From positions 149,632-213,631 of the forward strand of contig JBBHKE010000913.1 in the NCBI GenBank assembly GCA_037447655.1: a DNA stretch of 64,000 nt. Reading direction: 5' to 3'. This DNA comes from Zygnema cylindricum (Eukaryota > Streptophyta > Zygnematophyceae > Zygnematales > Zygnemataceae). Below, one piece after another: positions 20,251-33,469 of this stretch. Position numbers and translations under genes: made by a program. The notes under the pieces were generated by a model that saw only the letters and a program-made list of their open reading frames with translations, had not been told where the DNA came from and searched no databases. Every line of letters begins with the position of its first letter. The stretch's first letter is position 1.

Positions 20251-20637
20251 TTGACTCTTTTGGAACATGAAGTGCTTAGTGACACAGTTTTACATCAGAT
20301 ATACGCTTTTGCTTTCTCGATGAACAATCTAGGACCTCACTCCACATATAAAATGTTGATTGATCTTGAAGACGATTGGCCTCTCTTCAAGCCAAAACAC
20401 CGCCCGTCAAAAACTGAATGGGAAATGGTGGACAAACGATGTGCTAAATTGGAAGAAGCCGAACTTATCTATCGGTTGGACTCTACTTTTGCCGCTCCCA
20501 CCGTCATGCCCCAAAAGAAAGATTCGGAGGGGAACTTTACGGAGCGTAGGATGTGTGGAGACTACCGAGAGCTAAATGTTGTTCTTTGGTCTAAAATAGA
20601 CCGCAGAAGCCACCCAAACTATCATGCAAAAAGCTAA
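20251..20637 (+). pseudogene. Ty3/gypsy reverse-transcriptase fragment
   Basis: The 128-codon frame contains KPKHRPSKTEWEMVDKR, AAPTVMPQKKDSEGNF and RRMCGDYRELN. This order matches the start of the gypsy RT domain (approach strand, KK, then RMC.DYR.LN). It breaks off before the catalytic YVDD region, and no integrase or LTR is next to it. Possible upstream element sequence at 19,750-20,160 is too decayed to identify. Confidence 0.75.
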
Positions 20638-20639
20638 GC

Positions 20640-23600
20640 AAAGCTAGGCCAATGAACAATCATATTAAAATGTGCACCCTCCCAATGCGTACACAAACGC
20701 AACAAAATGCATACTCAAATGCATTAACAATTCGTACACAGACGGAACAAAATGCATACACAGATGCATTAAACAACAACTCGGGTTTCATAAAATAATC
20801 AACATAAATAAACCCTATGACAACAACTAAGGTTCGATGGAATATTCTACATAAACAAACCTTAAGACAAATGCATTAACAATGCATAACAAACAAACAT
20901 ATAAATAAATAAAAACACATGAATCCATCACACATAAACAAATGTATAATCAAATAATCAATTTATCACTCAAAGTGCATGACCTAATCGACAACCCTAA
21001 AATACTACATCTTTGGTCCCCACTTTACTAACCACCATTGATGATTACTTCCTAATGAAGCTCAAATCTATATATACATTTGTGAGCTGTCAACAAATAG
21101 CTACGTGTCAAATTAAACAATGTAACTTCCACTAAATATTATTTAACTATAATAATCTACTACAACAAATAGCCTAACCGTAAGTGTACACCTGAGAGTT
21201 GACCAATCATAAGCGTACACTTGTCTGCAAGTACGACACTGCATACACACAAATTAAATTACCGAAGCCCTAAATGATTACCTAAACATAAACTGTAATA
21301 ATCAACACTAAAATATTAATGCTCATATGACAAGAAAATGTTAAATGAAATATTTACACCGACGCGTCCGCAAAATCCGGCCGCTTAGTGACAGTTTGCT
21401 TAGTCACCTGTAGACAAAACCACGTAGTGAACCGACATCGCATAAGTACGGTCCACTTGATAATACGTCATCATAAAAATGTGATCCCTTGAAAATGTCG
21501 GCGGACGCCGTCCGCCCTCCACGTCTAGCTCGAACCACTTGCCGAAATAACCGTACCATCGAAATCCTGTCCGTATGAAAACTACGTACCTTTCCAAAAA
21601 TTCCGCCGGTCAGATTCAAAGTAAATCCGTCCAAAACTGATTCTACGTACCAGCAGCGTCCTTTTCTATAGATGCCGCTTATCGCATTATGTTCTGTACG
21701 GCCGACGTACACTTTAAACATTTCGTACATTTCACATCGGATCGCTTCGCGTTCCGCCGTCCATTTCCCAAAGCATTCCGCGCCACTACATTAGTCCATT
21801 AATTTTACTCGTACAGTTAATCCCCAATCTGCAAATTCGTTCGAACCTCCACATTACTTTCGGTAATTAAGTACGCATGCAAGTACGCGCACGCATGTAC
21901 GAAACTGAATCTTCCAAAAACAACAATATATACATCTTGCAGTTCGCTACCTCAAGTAGTGGCAACTACGTGCCATAGATGAATCTATTTCAAAAAAGAG
22001 ATTATATCCACACGATACTTTGATTCTCTTCATGGATGTTTTAACTCATGTCATATTGATTGTTGCCATTGAGAAGAACGAGATGTTAGGCTTACAAATA
22101 ACATATAATTCAATTTTTTGAGAGAACTCAAATAACTATGCCCCTCGCTATCTCGCGATGTAGCATGTGATATGCATTGTATGTGGATGAAATCATGGTA
22201 GCCATAGGGTGTACAATCTGCCACTTGACATATGGGTCGACATGCATTTATCAATGGATCATTCGATTTAAAGGCTCCACCTAAATTTTTTGATTCCACC
22301 TTTGTTAACAGTTTTAGCTAACCATTCAGTTCGTGAGTGTTACACTAGGGTTCCATAAATGTTTACATCACCTCAGAAAGGTAGCCTTTCATGCTGTCAT
22401 AGTCGGTTGTGTTGTATGCATGTTAACATCATTTTATACGTGTATTACAACTATCGTGTAGCATCATGTCACACACACTCATATAGTGATCATCGCAGAT
22501 ATATAGGCATCCGCAATACTTTTCATAATTGCCCATTTGCCAAAATTTGCGCATACGTTGATTTTTTAGTCTTTTACATATCGCACTATATTTCTCATTC
22601 GACGCACGCGCGAATTGACTCGTCAACTATTTTTACCTTTGATGCTTCTCATGATCACTTGCAAAGAATTCAACAAAATCTAGTGATTCGTCAAACATTG
22701 GAGACTTATCATGAAGTCGTGAAACCTTGTAGTTTCAAGTACTTGCATGTTGTGTAGGAAAGGGCTTTAGCCAATGTCGTGCATTTTTTAACACAAAGGC
22801 GTATAACCATGGCTGCCTATTGACTACGGTGTAGGCTATATATAGTAGCAGCGTAGATATCTTAATTTTGATTGGCTAAGATTCACATCACAATGACCTT
22901 AGAACTTGGTCTTTTAGGTTCTCAAAAGTGATATTTTCTTTGGTGCACGAGAATTCTTGCATAAAGACTTTTAATTTTCACTTTTGTTTTGTTCTTGTAA
23001 AATTGTCATTTTTGAATTGTTTTTATGCGGCCATAGCTTGTCTAGCTTTCGCGTTAAACTTTATTCATCTCAGAATCTCATAGTTGAATTTAACTTAGCG
23101 TTTAGGCGCGATATACACAATTTCCTGTCAACCTTTTAGTTTGGATTTGTGGATTTTTGTCGCTTGTCATGTCCCCTCAAGGTTTCTTAGATCTTTGTCA
23201 TGTGGCCTTGTTTGTTGTGTTATGCCCTCGTGAGTGTTACTCAGACTTTCTGATTCGTTGGTCGTTTTTGGAGTTGTTGACCCCAAACGATTATCTCGGA
23301 TTGGCTGATTTATGGACAACTAACTTTTTTCATTTTGGTCATTGTAATCAATCATACAATGTAGAGGTCAAATCTCTATTCTCTCCAGTTTCTTTTTCTC
23401 TATTCGTGGTTAGTGTTGAGAATCCGATTTTGACATATTTTGCAGTCTGTTTGGTTTACCAACCTATCGGTTGGTCCGTCTTGTAATCTGTGCGACACGA
23501 CAATGTCACGTCAATTCGATTGCATTCTGTTGAGTTGCACAGTGCGGGTAAATTATCGAAACTTAACCTTTTCTATTTCAGTTCGGTTTTTGACATGTCT

Positions 23601-24700
23601 TTTCGTGATTGATTTGCCCCTCTAGATATAATTAATATAATGTTCATTTGCGGCTGTTTTGTTGATTACTCTGGATTTGTTTGGTTATATTCATACACTT
23701 ATTTTCTCAAAACACTTGCAAGAGATAATAATAGTCTGAGTGGCTTAGTTAGCCAATCGTTCGCTTGGCAATTGACATCTCCTTTATCTCCTTAGTAACG
23801 TCATCTTTTTCCTCATGAGTTGATTAGAAGTGTCATTATAAGCCCAGTTTTTTTATCTAGTGTTGATCAATATAAAGGAAAAATGAATGAAATAAAAATG
23901 TAATGTTTTTTTTGTGTAGTTGTACCCCAAATTAGCTATATTTTAACACAACGTTTTCAAGATTTCGTTTTATGTTCTGTCTTCGAGTTAGTTTATCACG
24001 AAATTGAATTTCTTTCTTTGATTATGATATTCTCTAGCCTTGGCTTTTTTGTCAACATGAAGACCATGAAGATGATCTCACATCTTGGAACATCATGCGT
24101 AATATAAGCTAATTTTTAAGTCAAACCTGATTTTCCATTGTATTTGAAATGTTTGCAAGCGGCCCAAGAACCAATCTATTACATTAGCAAACCATATTTA
24201 CTGTAATAAAAATAAAGACAAATAATTAAAGGAAAACATCTAAATTAATTGAAAAGAAATAGTTGGAAGGTCAAAGTAATCCACAACAAAATCACCAAGG
24301 CACAATGATATTATGGCCTTTGACTGGGATTAAACACCACCTACCTAAGTAGGCGCAATACATGCCAACATATTGTCACTGAAAATCACACTTCTGATCG
24401 CACGAACCTATTTTTTCCCCATAAAACTCCAAAACATCACGACAAAAACAACCCATACAAAATAACACAATAAAGTACGCATGAAATAACCTCAACAGCT
24501 AACACCAAAGCTTAACACTCAAGCCCATTTGTCGAATATATCCCCAAGTACTACGCTGAATGTTCACTTGAAAGGAATGCTACATTCTAAATGCAAATCA
24601 CAAACGACTTAATACGTCCTAGTCAAACTTTGACTTTCTCAAACATATGTGTCACACATAGAATCTATCCGGTCAATCATAATATTTGACGGCATAAAGA
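20640..24700. other. Unassigned intergenic DNA
   Basis: 20,690-20,890 has short dispersed AATGCATACACA/ACAAAATGCAT repeats. 21,360-21,790 is unusually CpG-rich for the region and carries a 108-codon minus-strand frame (21,404-21,730) that I do not recognise. Remaining frames are short and without motifs. Confidence 0.45.
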
Positions 24701-24741
24701 ATTATGCCTTGTAGGCCATGAATAATTTTGCCTTCACACCC

Positions 24742-25261
24742 CTACAGAGGGAAGATGGGGAGGTTGAGCTGGTAAAGGTGGAGGAGGAGAGGGAGAAGGA
24801 GGTGGAGGACGAGAAGGTAGGGATGGTGGTGGAGGAGAGGAACAAGGAGACGAGGCGTGGACGCGGCTGAAGGGAGGTAATTATAGGGCGAGGAAGGAGG
24901 GGGTAAATGAACAGGTTGGGATGGTAGAGAAGGAGAGGTAGGAGGGAGGGGACTACTAGGTATAGATGGTAGAGGAGGAACGAGAGGAGAGTGAGGAGGC
25001 AAGGGGCGAGTTGGGGATTTTGGAGGAGGAGAGGGAGGACGAGCGGGACGAGGTGGGGATGGTGGAGGAGGAGAGGGAAGAGATGGTGGACAAGGAGGTG
25101 AGAATGGTGGAGGAGGAGAGGGAAGAGAGGAAGGAAGGGGAGGGTAAGGAGGTTGGAATGGTGGAGGAAAGGCAAGAGGGGGGCCGCAAGGGGGGGGGGG
25201 GGGAGGAGGCGGTGGTGATGGCGACACTACAAAGCATGACAAGTAGAAGCCTTAGTGTCAT
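24742..25261 (-). CDS. Proline-rich secreted-protein candidate, frame broken in a G14/C14 run
   Basis: From ATG at 25,261 the minus strand reads MTLRLLLVMLCSVAITTASS, a good signal peptide, and then enters a run of 14 C (plus-strand G, 25,190-25,203). The following frame is Ser/Leu-rich, but the neighbouring frame is strongly proline-rich, with SPPPPSPPRPARPPSPPP and similar to 24,742. A one-base difference in the run would join signal peptide and proline-rich part, as in extensin- or pherophorin-like wall proteins. The run may be an assembly error, a length polymorphism or a true break. The hydrophobic start could alternatively be a membrane segment of a 3' exon of the LRR gene. The last 40 codons lose the proline character. 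Confidence 0.4.
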
Positions 25262-26121
25262 TACAAATTCGAATACATAGAACGTCTCAAGATATATTAC
25301 GGTGATACAGGACAATTTGTTGTTTTACAATTTATTGCATACATCTCATAAAGTATAAGGAAGCATAAGAGGTTTGAGGCTGAGAGGGAGGTACAAAACG
25401 GAAAACGGCTAGGTAGAGGAGGTGAGGGTAAGGAGTTGAAGGGGAGGGAAAGAAGATGTACCGATAGTAGGTGTGAAGTTGATAATATTATTTGTTTTGA
25501 AATTTACAAGTCCATGTTTAATTTATGGGAAGTCATTCCCATTTGTTAGTGAGTAATTTTTGACTTTTAATCCATATGTTTTGAAATTTCGCCAAATTTA
25601 TCAAGGGCCATAGCCAACCTAACGGCTAATAATTGGGACAAGAATAAAAAATACACACCAAGACTTTCCATTAGCAAAATCGGACATTTGTTTCCTTCGA
25701 AGATAGAGCATAATTTTTTTCTAAATCTTGAAGTTTTTCAATCACAAAGTGATGGAAGTGAAAATTATTTCCAAGTAATATGTGCACTCCCATATTCTGA
25801 CATGTTGCCATTTGCTTTACGCATTTAAAAAATACAGCAAACTTCCCACGCATGTTGGAGGGTTATATTGAACGTGTCATAAATATAAAAATGTAAATGG
25901 TTGTCTTTAAAAATATTTTTTGCAGTTTAGGCAAATAAAGATGTCTCATTAAATAGAATAGAAATAACAGCTTACCAGAATATTTTTCGTTTTTTACAAT
26001 TAAATGCTTCATTGACCAAAAAATATCGGCATAAAAAAAAAATCATTATTAACATAAAATTAGTACATAGCAAGCACGAAAGTTGGATAAGAAACTAAAC
26101 AATTTGTCGTTATTGCCTTGG
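25262..26121. other. Non-coding stretch between the proline-rich frame and the LRR gene
   Basis: AT-rich. I see no kinase, transmembrane or LRR exon. A purine tract (25,380-25,460) resembles the intronic tracts further right. Confidence 0.5.
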
Positions 26122-26165
26122 TTAAGACCTTTGTTTTTGGTGTAACATGTCAAAGGAGGACATAC

Positions 26166-26449
26166 ATTCGCAAAGGAACTTGCTCCCTTGATTGTCGTAT
26201 CCTTCATTGCATGCGCATGTAGGTGATACTCCACTCGTGTCATTGGAGCAGATACCGCCTCCCCCGCAAGGTCCTCCTACTTGGGTCGCATTGCAAAACG
26301 CGTCACAATCGCTTTTACTTCGTTGATATGTGGAATTGCAAATGGATGGGAGGTTTGAGCCAAACAGGCAATTGGCACTCAACTCTTCACAGTTTGGGCG
26401 CTCATTGCCTTCGATAATTGGCCCGGTGAGGTAATTGCTTGAAACATCA
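26166..26449 (-). CDS. Terminal LRR plus EGF-like cysteine-rich exon of the LRR gene
   Basis: The exon starts after AG at 26,450 with one base that completes a codon, the same phase as every LRR exon in the array. It reads DVSSNYLTGPIIEGNERPNC, a capping half-repeat, then ELSANCLFGSNLPSIC and a cysteine cluster CDAFC ... GGPCGGGGICSN ... CACNEGYDNQGSKFLC typical of an EGF-like module. I place the end at GCGAAT|GTATGT (26,166, phase 1); without splicing the frame runs to a stop at 26,122. This is an extracellular domain. No transmembrane or kinase exon is visible downstream, so the product could be secreted, or further exons are unrecognised. Confidence 0.65.
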
Positions 26450-29254
26450 CTTCACATATGGTCCACCCTCGTGAAACAAAAATAAGTTAGTATTCCATAA
26501 AACACTTCTTAAAAATGGAAAAGTTTATAAAGGCATGAACTTTGATACATAAACAACAAATTATTGAAAGGTGGTGTACAAAAAACTGCTCATATCATAG
26601 AGAAGAACATGAAATCTAGGCTTTGCTTTTGAAGTACGTGTCTTCTAACCAAGAAGTATAACTCAAGATGTGCTTGATAAACATACATATCCACTACAGA
26701 TGAAATACACATACTCTAGTGAGACTAATTAATGCATAAGATCATTGTAGTGGATCTATATATAGTATGTAGCTGAAATTATTGACATTATGTGGACATT
26801 CTTGATATATGTCGCTTATATAAATATCCTAACTCTTGTGATGTACCTCTAGAAATGTTAAGACCTAAATAGTAAAATTAATATCGTTTCTATCTAAGTT
26901 TTATGTTGTATTTAATTTTATTGCTTATTTAGTTATTCGTTCTGTATGATATGCTCACATTTTTTAGACATTTTTTTATTCGTACATTTTATAAATGTCT
27001 ATATATATTTTATTTTCTGGGTATTGATTATTATTACACTGTCATTTATTATTACTTATTATTAATTTATATTAACATTTAATTTAATGTTATTTATAAT
27101 GTTTTTGTCAGCTATTTTTTTTTTTTTTCGGTTTTTTACAGATTCCTCCGCTTTTTTCTACTCTCTATATTTGTTTTAAATTTTTCATTTGATGTTTAAA
27201 AAAAAATATCGATTATTCAAATTATCTACCATTATTGCAAAATTATAACTATCATTACTATTATTATTACCATTATTGTTATTTGTAATATTGTTAGATC
27301 ATTAGCAGTATTGTTTTAGTGTTATTATTATAATTATAGCTATTATTATTAATAAAAGTATTATTGTTACTATTATTGTTATGACTGTGATTTTTATATT
27401 ATTACATTTTATAATTTTTATTTTTTATTTTTTTTCTACTTATTGATTACTTTAATTTTTGTTTGCTAACAGTTACTATCATTACATCATAATCTTGGTT
27501 AGTAAAATATTTGATTTATGATTTTTCTACTGTCCACATCCACCTTTTACTGTGCAAAGTTATTCTAGGCTTGAATTCTTCATTGCTGAGAATCTCACAT
27601 TAAAGCTCCCTAAGCCACCTGCCTGAATAGGCACTTTCGCCTACATCTCTTGTCCTCTATATCAGAGACAGACCTTAAAACTTGGAACAGACCAAGCTCC
27701 GATGCACAATAATCAACTTGCAAATTCTTAGTCCAGATAGAAAAATACACCGAAAAAAACAAAGTTTATAATATGGTTTCCTGACTTAATTAACAAACAA
27801 AATACAATAGTTGTGCTTATTTGACCAAGTGGAAAACTGTACTTTCATCCTAACAGACTCTACTATTGACAAGCCACCAGTCACCGATTCTAATTTACAT
27901 TACTTCCTAGACACAAAACGCAGTATTTATTACATGGAAACATTGATTATCCTTTACGGTCGGTGAAATTATTCTTGAGATTGTAACTGACACATAATCT
28001 CATTACCCGACAATGTTGTCACATAACTGTGGTACCGTTCACAAATCATTGCAACTATTTCTTTAGAAGGTCTAACATCACAAGGAAAATACAACTTGTA
28101 CAGCTATTAGAACCTTAAATATTGTTGACAAAAAAAAAATATGCTTTTGTTCCCTTCTCATTACAAATTAAGATGTTTTTTTTAAGGATCTATATTGTTT
28201 TACTAAAAAAAAAGATTTAGGTGAAAAGCTGATCTTCGCCGAGTTTTTTGATTTTCTTGCCGATGACTTTCATTTTTTGATTTTGTCTCCTTTCGCCCCT
28301 GCGGTTTTGATTTTTATCTGATTTTCTGACCATTATTTTTTTTGACATTTCTCACTTAATTTCTATCGGTCTCTGTCACTCGGTATCTTTTTCCCTCTCT
28401 ATCTCTCACATACTCTCTCCCTATCTCTCGCTTTTTGTCATTATCATTATGATTAATATGATTTTTGTTGGTAATACCGTTATAAGTACTATGACTAATT
28501 TTATTGTAACTAAAACTATAATTATTTTTATAATCATTGTCATTTTTTTTTATTCATTATTTGCTATTGCTATTATTACTGATAACACTTATTGTAATTT
28601 GATATAATCATCTCAATAGAATTTTGTTTCTAACAAAATATTTGGATCATGACTCTACTACTGTCCCACATCCACCTTTGCAGTGCAAATTATCAGTTTG
28701 GGGTTTTTTTTTTCAAAAGCAAATATTTGAAATTGTTGAAGTTTTACTTGAAGGACTTGATCGAGTTCTATATGCTTTCAACCGGAAAGCATAAAACAAT
28801 AATTATTTAAATAAAGATCCAAAATGCAAAAAAAGGAATTGCCAAAAGAAAAAAAACTAAAAAAGTTCTTTTAGGAATTCAACACTAAAAAATATCCTTA
28901 CCCCATAACACAAAATTTTCCATATTATTCAAAAAAATAAAAAAATAAGAAAACTTTTAAAACAAAACCTAATATATATCCTCTACCTACAAATCTGTCC
29001 CTTCACCCCCGTACCCCCAAAATTAATCTCTCAACAGATCATTTACAGATATATCTATACCCTATCAAAGTGAACCTCTTCCCTAATCTCTTTTCCTTCC
29101 ATGTGTTATTCCCTTTCAAATGACCCAAAGATAAAATAGGAAAACAAATTGCAACAGAATGGTTACCCCAGTCCAAAATGTGATATTGTTTTTTACAAAA
29201 ACAATTTAGAGTATATTTCGATGCACAAGATAGCTATAATGTCTCATGTCTTAC
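26450..29254 (-). other. LRR-gene intron, AT-rich
   Basis: Dominated by ATT-type low-complexity DNA (26,900-27,500 and 28,430-28,620). No gene and no further LRR unit seen. Confidence 0.6.
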
Positions 29255-29326
29255 ATCCATACGAGGGATATCATTTGACTGATGGACGATGGAATGCTTC
29301 CACTCAACTGGTTGCCATTTAGATAT
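29255..29326 (-). CDS. LRR exon, last full repeat
   Basis: 72 nt between GGTGTCACAG and GTAAGACAT. Opens YLNGNQLSGS, then IPSSISQMISL, and closes VW plus the first two bases of an Ile codon completed by the terminal exon, giving I-DVSSNYLTG. G-to-S and L-to-M changes in the IGQL segment set it apart. Confidence 0.85.
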
Positions 29327-29769
29327 CTGTGACACCAAACGTTCACACCCCACCAACACCCACACACTCTCCCCCCCGAGTGCCTTTTAATCAATATGCG
29401 ATATAAACTTATACACTTAAAAGACATTAAGAGTAGGTTCTTAAAAAATACATACGAATGGTTTTTATCCGCCATCACTCTTAAAAAAAAGCTTACGTTT
29501 ATAACGTGGAATAGGATTTCTGTTTTCACTGGTAGATTTGAACTAAGATTTCATTTGTTTGCACATACGCCTCTCTCTCTGCATACCACTCCTACCCCTC
29601 TATCTGGTAATTCATAGTTTCTATAACTTACATTTCGATGTTTATAGTAACATTTGCTAATAAAGAAAATCTCCAATATTTTAAAATATAATTAAATGTA
29701 TTGAGTTTGAATATAAAAGGCCATGAGATGTAAAAAGGTATTAAAGTTAGCGTTTAACCCAGACAACAA

Positions 29770-30935
29770 TATAGTAAGATAAAGAGCGATGCTAGTAGCT
29801 AAGGAGGGTAGAAACTATGAGGAAACCTTTTCACATATAGTAATATTTCACGCACTGAGACTTTTTCTAAGCATAATCGCAAGGGAAGACATGGAGATAC
29901 ATGAGAAGGGTGTAAAACAAATCCCAATAATCAAAGGTGGTTCAAGTAAAAGGGAAGGAACATCTAATATGCAAGCTAAGAAATCACTCTCTGGATTGGA
30001 GCAAGAACCCAAGCATGGAATTTGAAGTTAGATTTGTTCATTAAATCATTGGGCTATACTAACAAAGCTCAGATCATTGTGTATTTTTTTATTTTGTGAA
30101 AGGGGAAATGTCATCTACGTTGTTGTAGACGTTTATTTGCTTATTGCCAGTAAGACTAAACTCAAAATTCAGGAACAAAAGTTGCTCGTAACGAGTTTGA
30201 ATTGAAAACATAATACATGTGAAGTATGCAATAAGAAACAAAATCAGAGAAAAAAATAATCAAACCCACACAAAAAGAACAAAGAAGAACCATGTTCGCA
30301 AAATTTGGGTTTTTTCAGGAAAACACTACATTGCAGGTGATAGGGAAGAAACAAAACCGAGAAGAATTTTTTTTTGTGCTACTGAAATGAGGAACTAGGG
30401 TGGAGAATCAGTTCAAGATGAAAATACTTCACACTTAAGTGGTAGCAAGTCTTTAATAGTTTATAAATGGTACTAGACTAGATACAGGTGTAACCATTTT
30501 TGTTCTCAATAGAGTTTGCAAAATCCAAGAAAATAATTGGGAAGTGACTAAAAGACTAAAGCGGTATTTGAAAGGAACTCGTGAGTTCTAGCTACACTTG
30601 GGAGGATTGGAGGTGAATATCACTTTGTAGGGTGACGCCATTTACGGGGTCAATATGACTCCAAAGTTTCCCTCCGGATATATTCTAAAATTTTCGAAAG
30701 GAGGATGTTGTTGGAGCAACAAGCTTAAAAAACCACAGCTCAGTCTACGATAGAATTAAAATGTATGGCAATGAGTTCATCGGTCAAAGAAGTCATCCAA
30801 GTCTAAGCATTTTTACAACAGTTTGGGACGAATGAAAATTGTTTCACAAATCCTCATTTATGACAACTTAGCAGTTTTAGTATTAGATGCAAACTCCAGA
30901 TACAGAAATTTAAGAGTAAGCACATAGAGATAAGA
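29770..30935 (+). pseudogene. Ty1/copia RT-RNase H relic in an LRR-gene intron
   Basis: LVAKEGRNYEETFSHIVIF and REDMEIHEKGVKQ match copia RT. After 30,025 the frame breaks but LFIKSLGYTNKAQ follows. RNase H pieces TKRLKRYLKGTREF (30,550), FPSGYILKFSKGGCCWSNK (30,670) and ILIYDNLAVLVLDANSRYRN (30,850) come in correct order. It lies antisense to the LRR gene. No LTR was recognised. Confidence 0.75.
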
Positions 30936-33321
30936 AATGCTTTGTCCTTCAAAACATCTAAAATAGGTACTTGAAAGTGGTTCCCTTACCATGCTCTTAT
31001 ATGGTTGCAAATATGATGACAAAGCCATTACCACAACATGAGTTAAGTTTTTCTACATGAGAGAGCCGACTAATGAAAGGCTGAAAGTTAGGACTTAAAA
31101 AAAAGAAAGAATATTGAAAATACTTCGTATCTATCAGAAATAAAGTTAGTTGTGAATCTGGGAGTAAATTAGGACTTAAGAATGTTCCTAAGTCCAAAAT
31201 TTAACTATTGGTTGTAATAAGTGTGATAGTGTAGCACAGTAAAATACACTAACATAAAAGGTGTACTCTGATATGTACTCAAAAACTTGAGTTCTACGGT
31301 AGAACGATTGTGTACGGAACAATTTGAAGAGTGACACCTGGCGTGATCTTTGGCTGCGTGGATGTTATCAGGCACTAACATGGATTCTATAACTGACGAA
31401 ACGACAACGAACATTAGATAACAAACATGCGGCCAAATATTTTTCACATGGAGGACACAATTTTTGCCGTTGATTATTTTCAGGATCATAATGATGCTGA
31501 AAATTTGTCGTGGTGTGGAGCCGAGTATCGGTGACCAACTCTAAATATCGGTTCAATATTGGTTAATAATGTGTAAATTGTTGAGTGATGATTCAGGTGG
31601 ATCAATGGGATTGGTAGGACGTCCACTAACACCTCTATTGCATCGTCATCTGATTTGTTCTCCTTTGATCAGTTAGCAGTTCAGTAAAAAACTTGTGAGT
31701 ATAAAACTCACATATCTATTGAAATCGAACACTACCAGTCTGTATCTTCTCTACTTTGACTTAAAGACTCCTATTGTGCGATATCTCCTTGCTTTTTTCA
31801 TTGTTCGTTCTTTGATTTTGCAAGTTGTTAGAAGAGCATGGCAGCTTGGATAATAACAGTTTTCAACCTCTAACAAGTGAATGTCCTTGAGAATCATTGG
31901 ACAAAGACTGCCTAATTTTGCCTGTAAGATTCTCTAGAATGTAGAATGGAGAATACAGAGGAAGCTTATTAACAATACCAATATAAGTAGTACCAATAAG
32001 TCGATTATTTTGACCGTTTATTATTATTATTTATTACTTATTGTCAATTCTTATGATTTTGTGAAATCATTTTTATTATAGGTAAATTATCAGCATGGGT
32101 AAATATTTCTATGTATACCAATGTTTACAAGTAATAATTAATATTACTTATATTCTTATTGCTCATTATAACTACAAATGCTTTTCGTTATTATTTTTAT
32201 TGATTGTTTATATTATCAGCTACCACGAGTATTATTTTTCTTGTTACTCTCAGTATCACTTATTATTGTTATCTATTCTTATGATCGTCCTATTTTCCTT
32301 AAAAGCACAAAAGAACTCTTACCCTAAATATTCTCTATCCCTCCCTGCCCGCTACTCCCTCTGCACCCGTCCTTCCCTCCTTGCCTCTCTCTCCCTCACT
32401 ATGCACGACCAATATCTGGCCTTGAAAACCCCCCAAAACCCCCCAAAAACACCCTTTTTCCACTATACAAAAAAACACTCAAAAAACACTCCCTCCAGCC
32501 TTTTTCCTCTCCTTGCCTTTCACCCCTTAGGAGTGCCGGTATATTCCTCCGTCTCAATGGGCCCTGTCTAGCCTAAATTGCTACATCTTTTCCTCATTTG
32601 ACCATCATTTCGTATGATCCATCATAAAAATTATTGGTAACAATAATAAATAGAGCTAACAATAGTCTTATTGACAATCATTACAAAAAAAAAGTTATCA
32701 GTTATATTTAGTTACCATTACTGAGACTTATTACTACAAGTATAGCTTATTTTTTAAGCAGTTTAAAAGTATCTATTACGATAACTACGAACTATTTTTA
32801 GGAATTTTCATTATTATTAATAATGTTATTTCACATCGTTAAACACTATTATTGGTTTATTTTTACTAGTATTAGTTCGTTAATTGTTCTTATTCCAACA
32901 ACCCCATTCAGCTTCTAAAAGCCATATACAAATTCCAAAGTAAACCTTAAAAACCTTTTTAAAGAAACACACACAAAAATCCTCCCTCCACACCGTGCCC
33001 TTAACCTCCCTCTAACTTTCATCGGAACACCAAAGCCCCCCGTCTCCATAGGCCCTGTCAAACCTCTATCCTTAACCCCTCCCATAGAAAAACCTTTGTT
33101 TTTCCTTATATTATTATGAAATATCATTACAACTATTATGATCAACGGTATAAGGTATAATTTAGGTTCGTAAAGTTTATTGTTTAAGTATCAGTAATAA
33201 TGATTTCCCTCCCTTACTTCGCATACAATATTCATTTGCAATGTATTAAAAACATTTTTGAGCCATACCAATTTAGAGGACATGTTTTCATGCAACATAG
33301 CCATAGTGCGATGTGTCTTAC

Positions 33322-33390
33322 AAGGTCGAGAGGGACAATTGACCAATGAATGATGGAATGCTTCCAAAAAACTGGTTGTCACTTAGATCT
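33322..33390 (-). CDS. LRR exon, one codon short (69 nt)
   Basis: Opens DLSDNQFFGSIPSFIGQL, then SLST; one residue of the usual LTSL is missing, so frame and phase are kept. Acceptor GGTGTTACAG, donor GTAAGACAC. Confidence 0.8.
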
Positions 33391-33469
33391 CTGTAACACC
33401 AAACATCACACCCAACCGACATAACCCACCAAGCGCACAATGTAATTCTTCCCCAAAGACAATATCCAT

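Noticed and set aside
24742-26449. Joining the proline-rich frame to the LRR/EGF exon as one LRR-extensin gene
   Set aside because: The proline-rich part has its own signal-peptide-like start and no supporting splice phase; left as separate.
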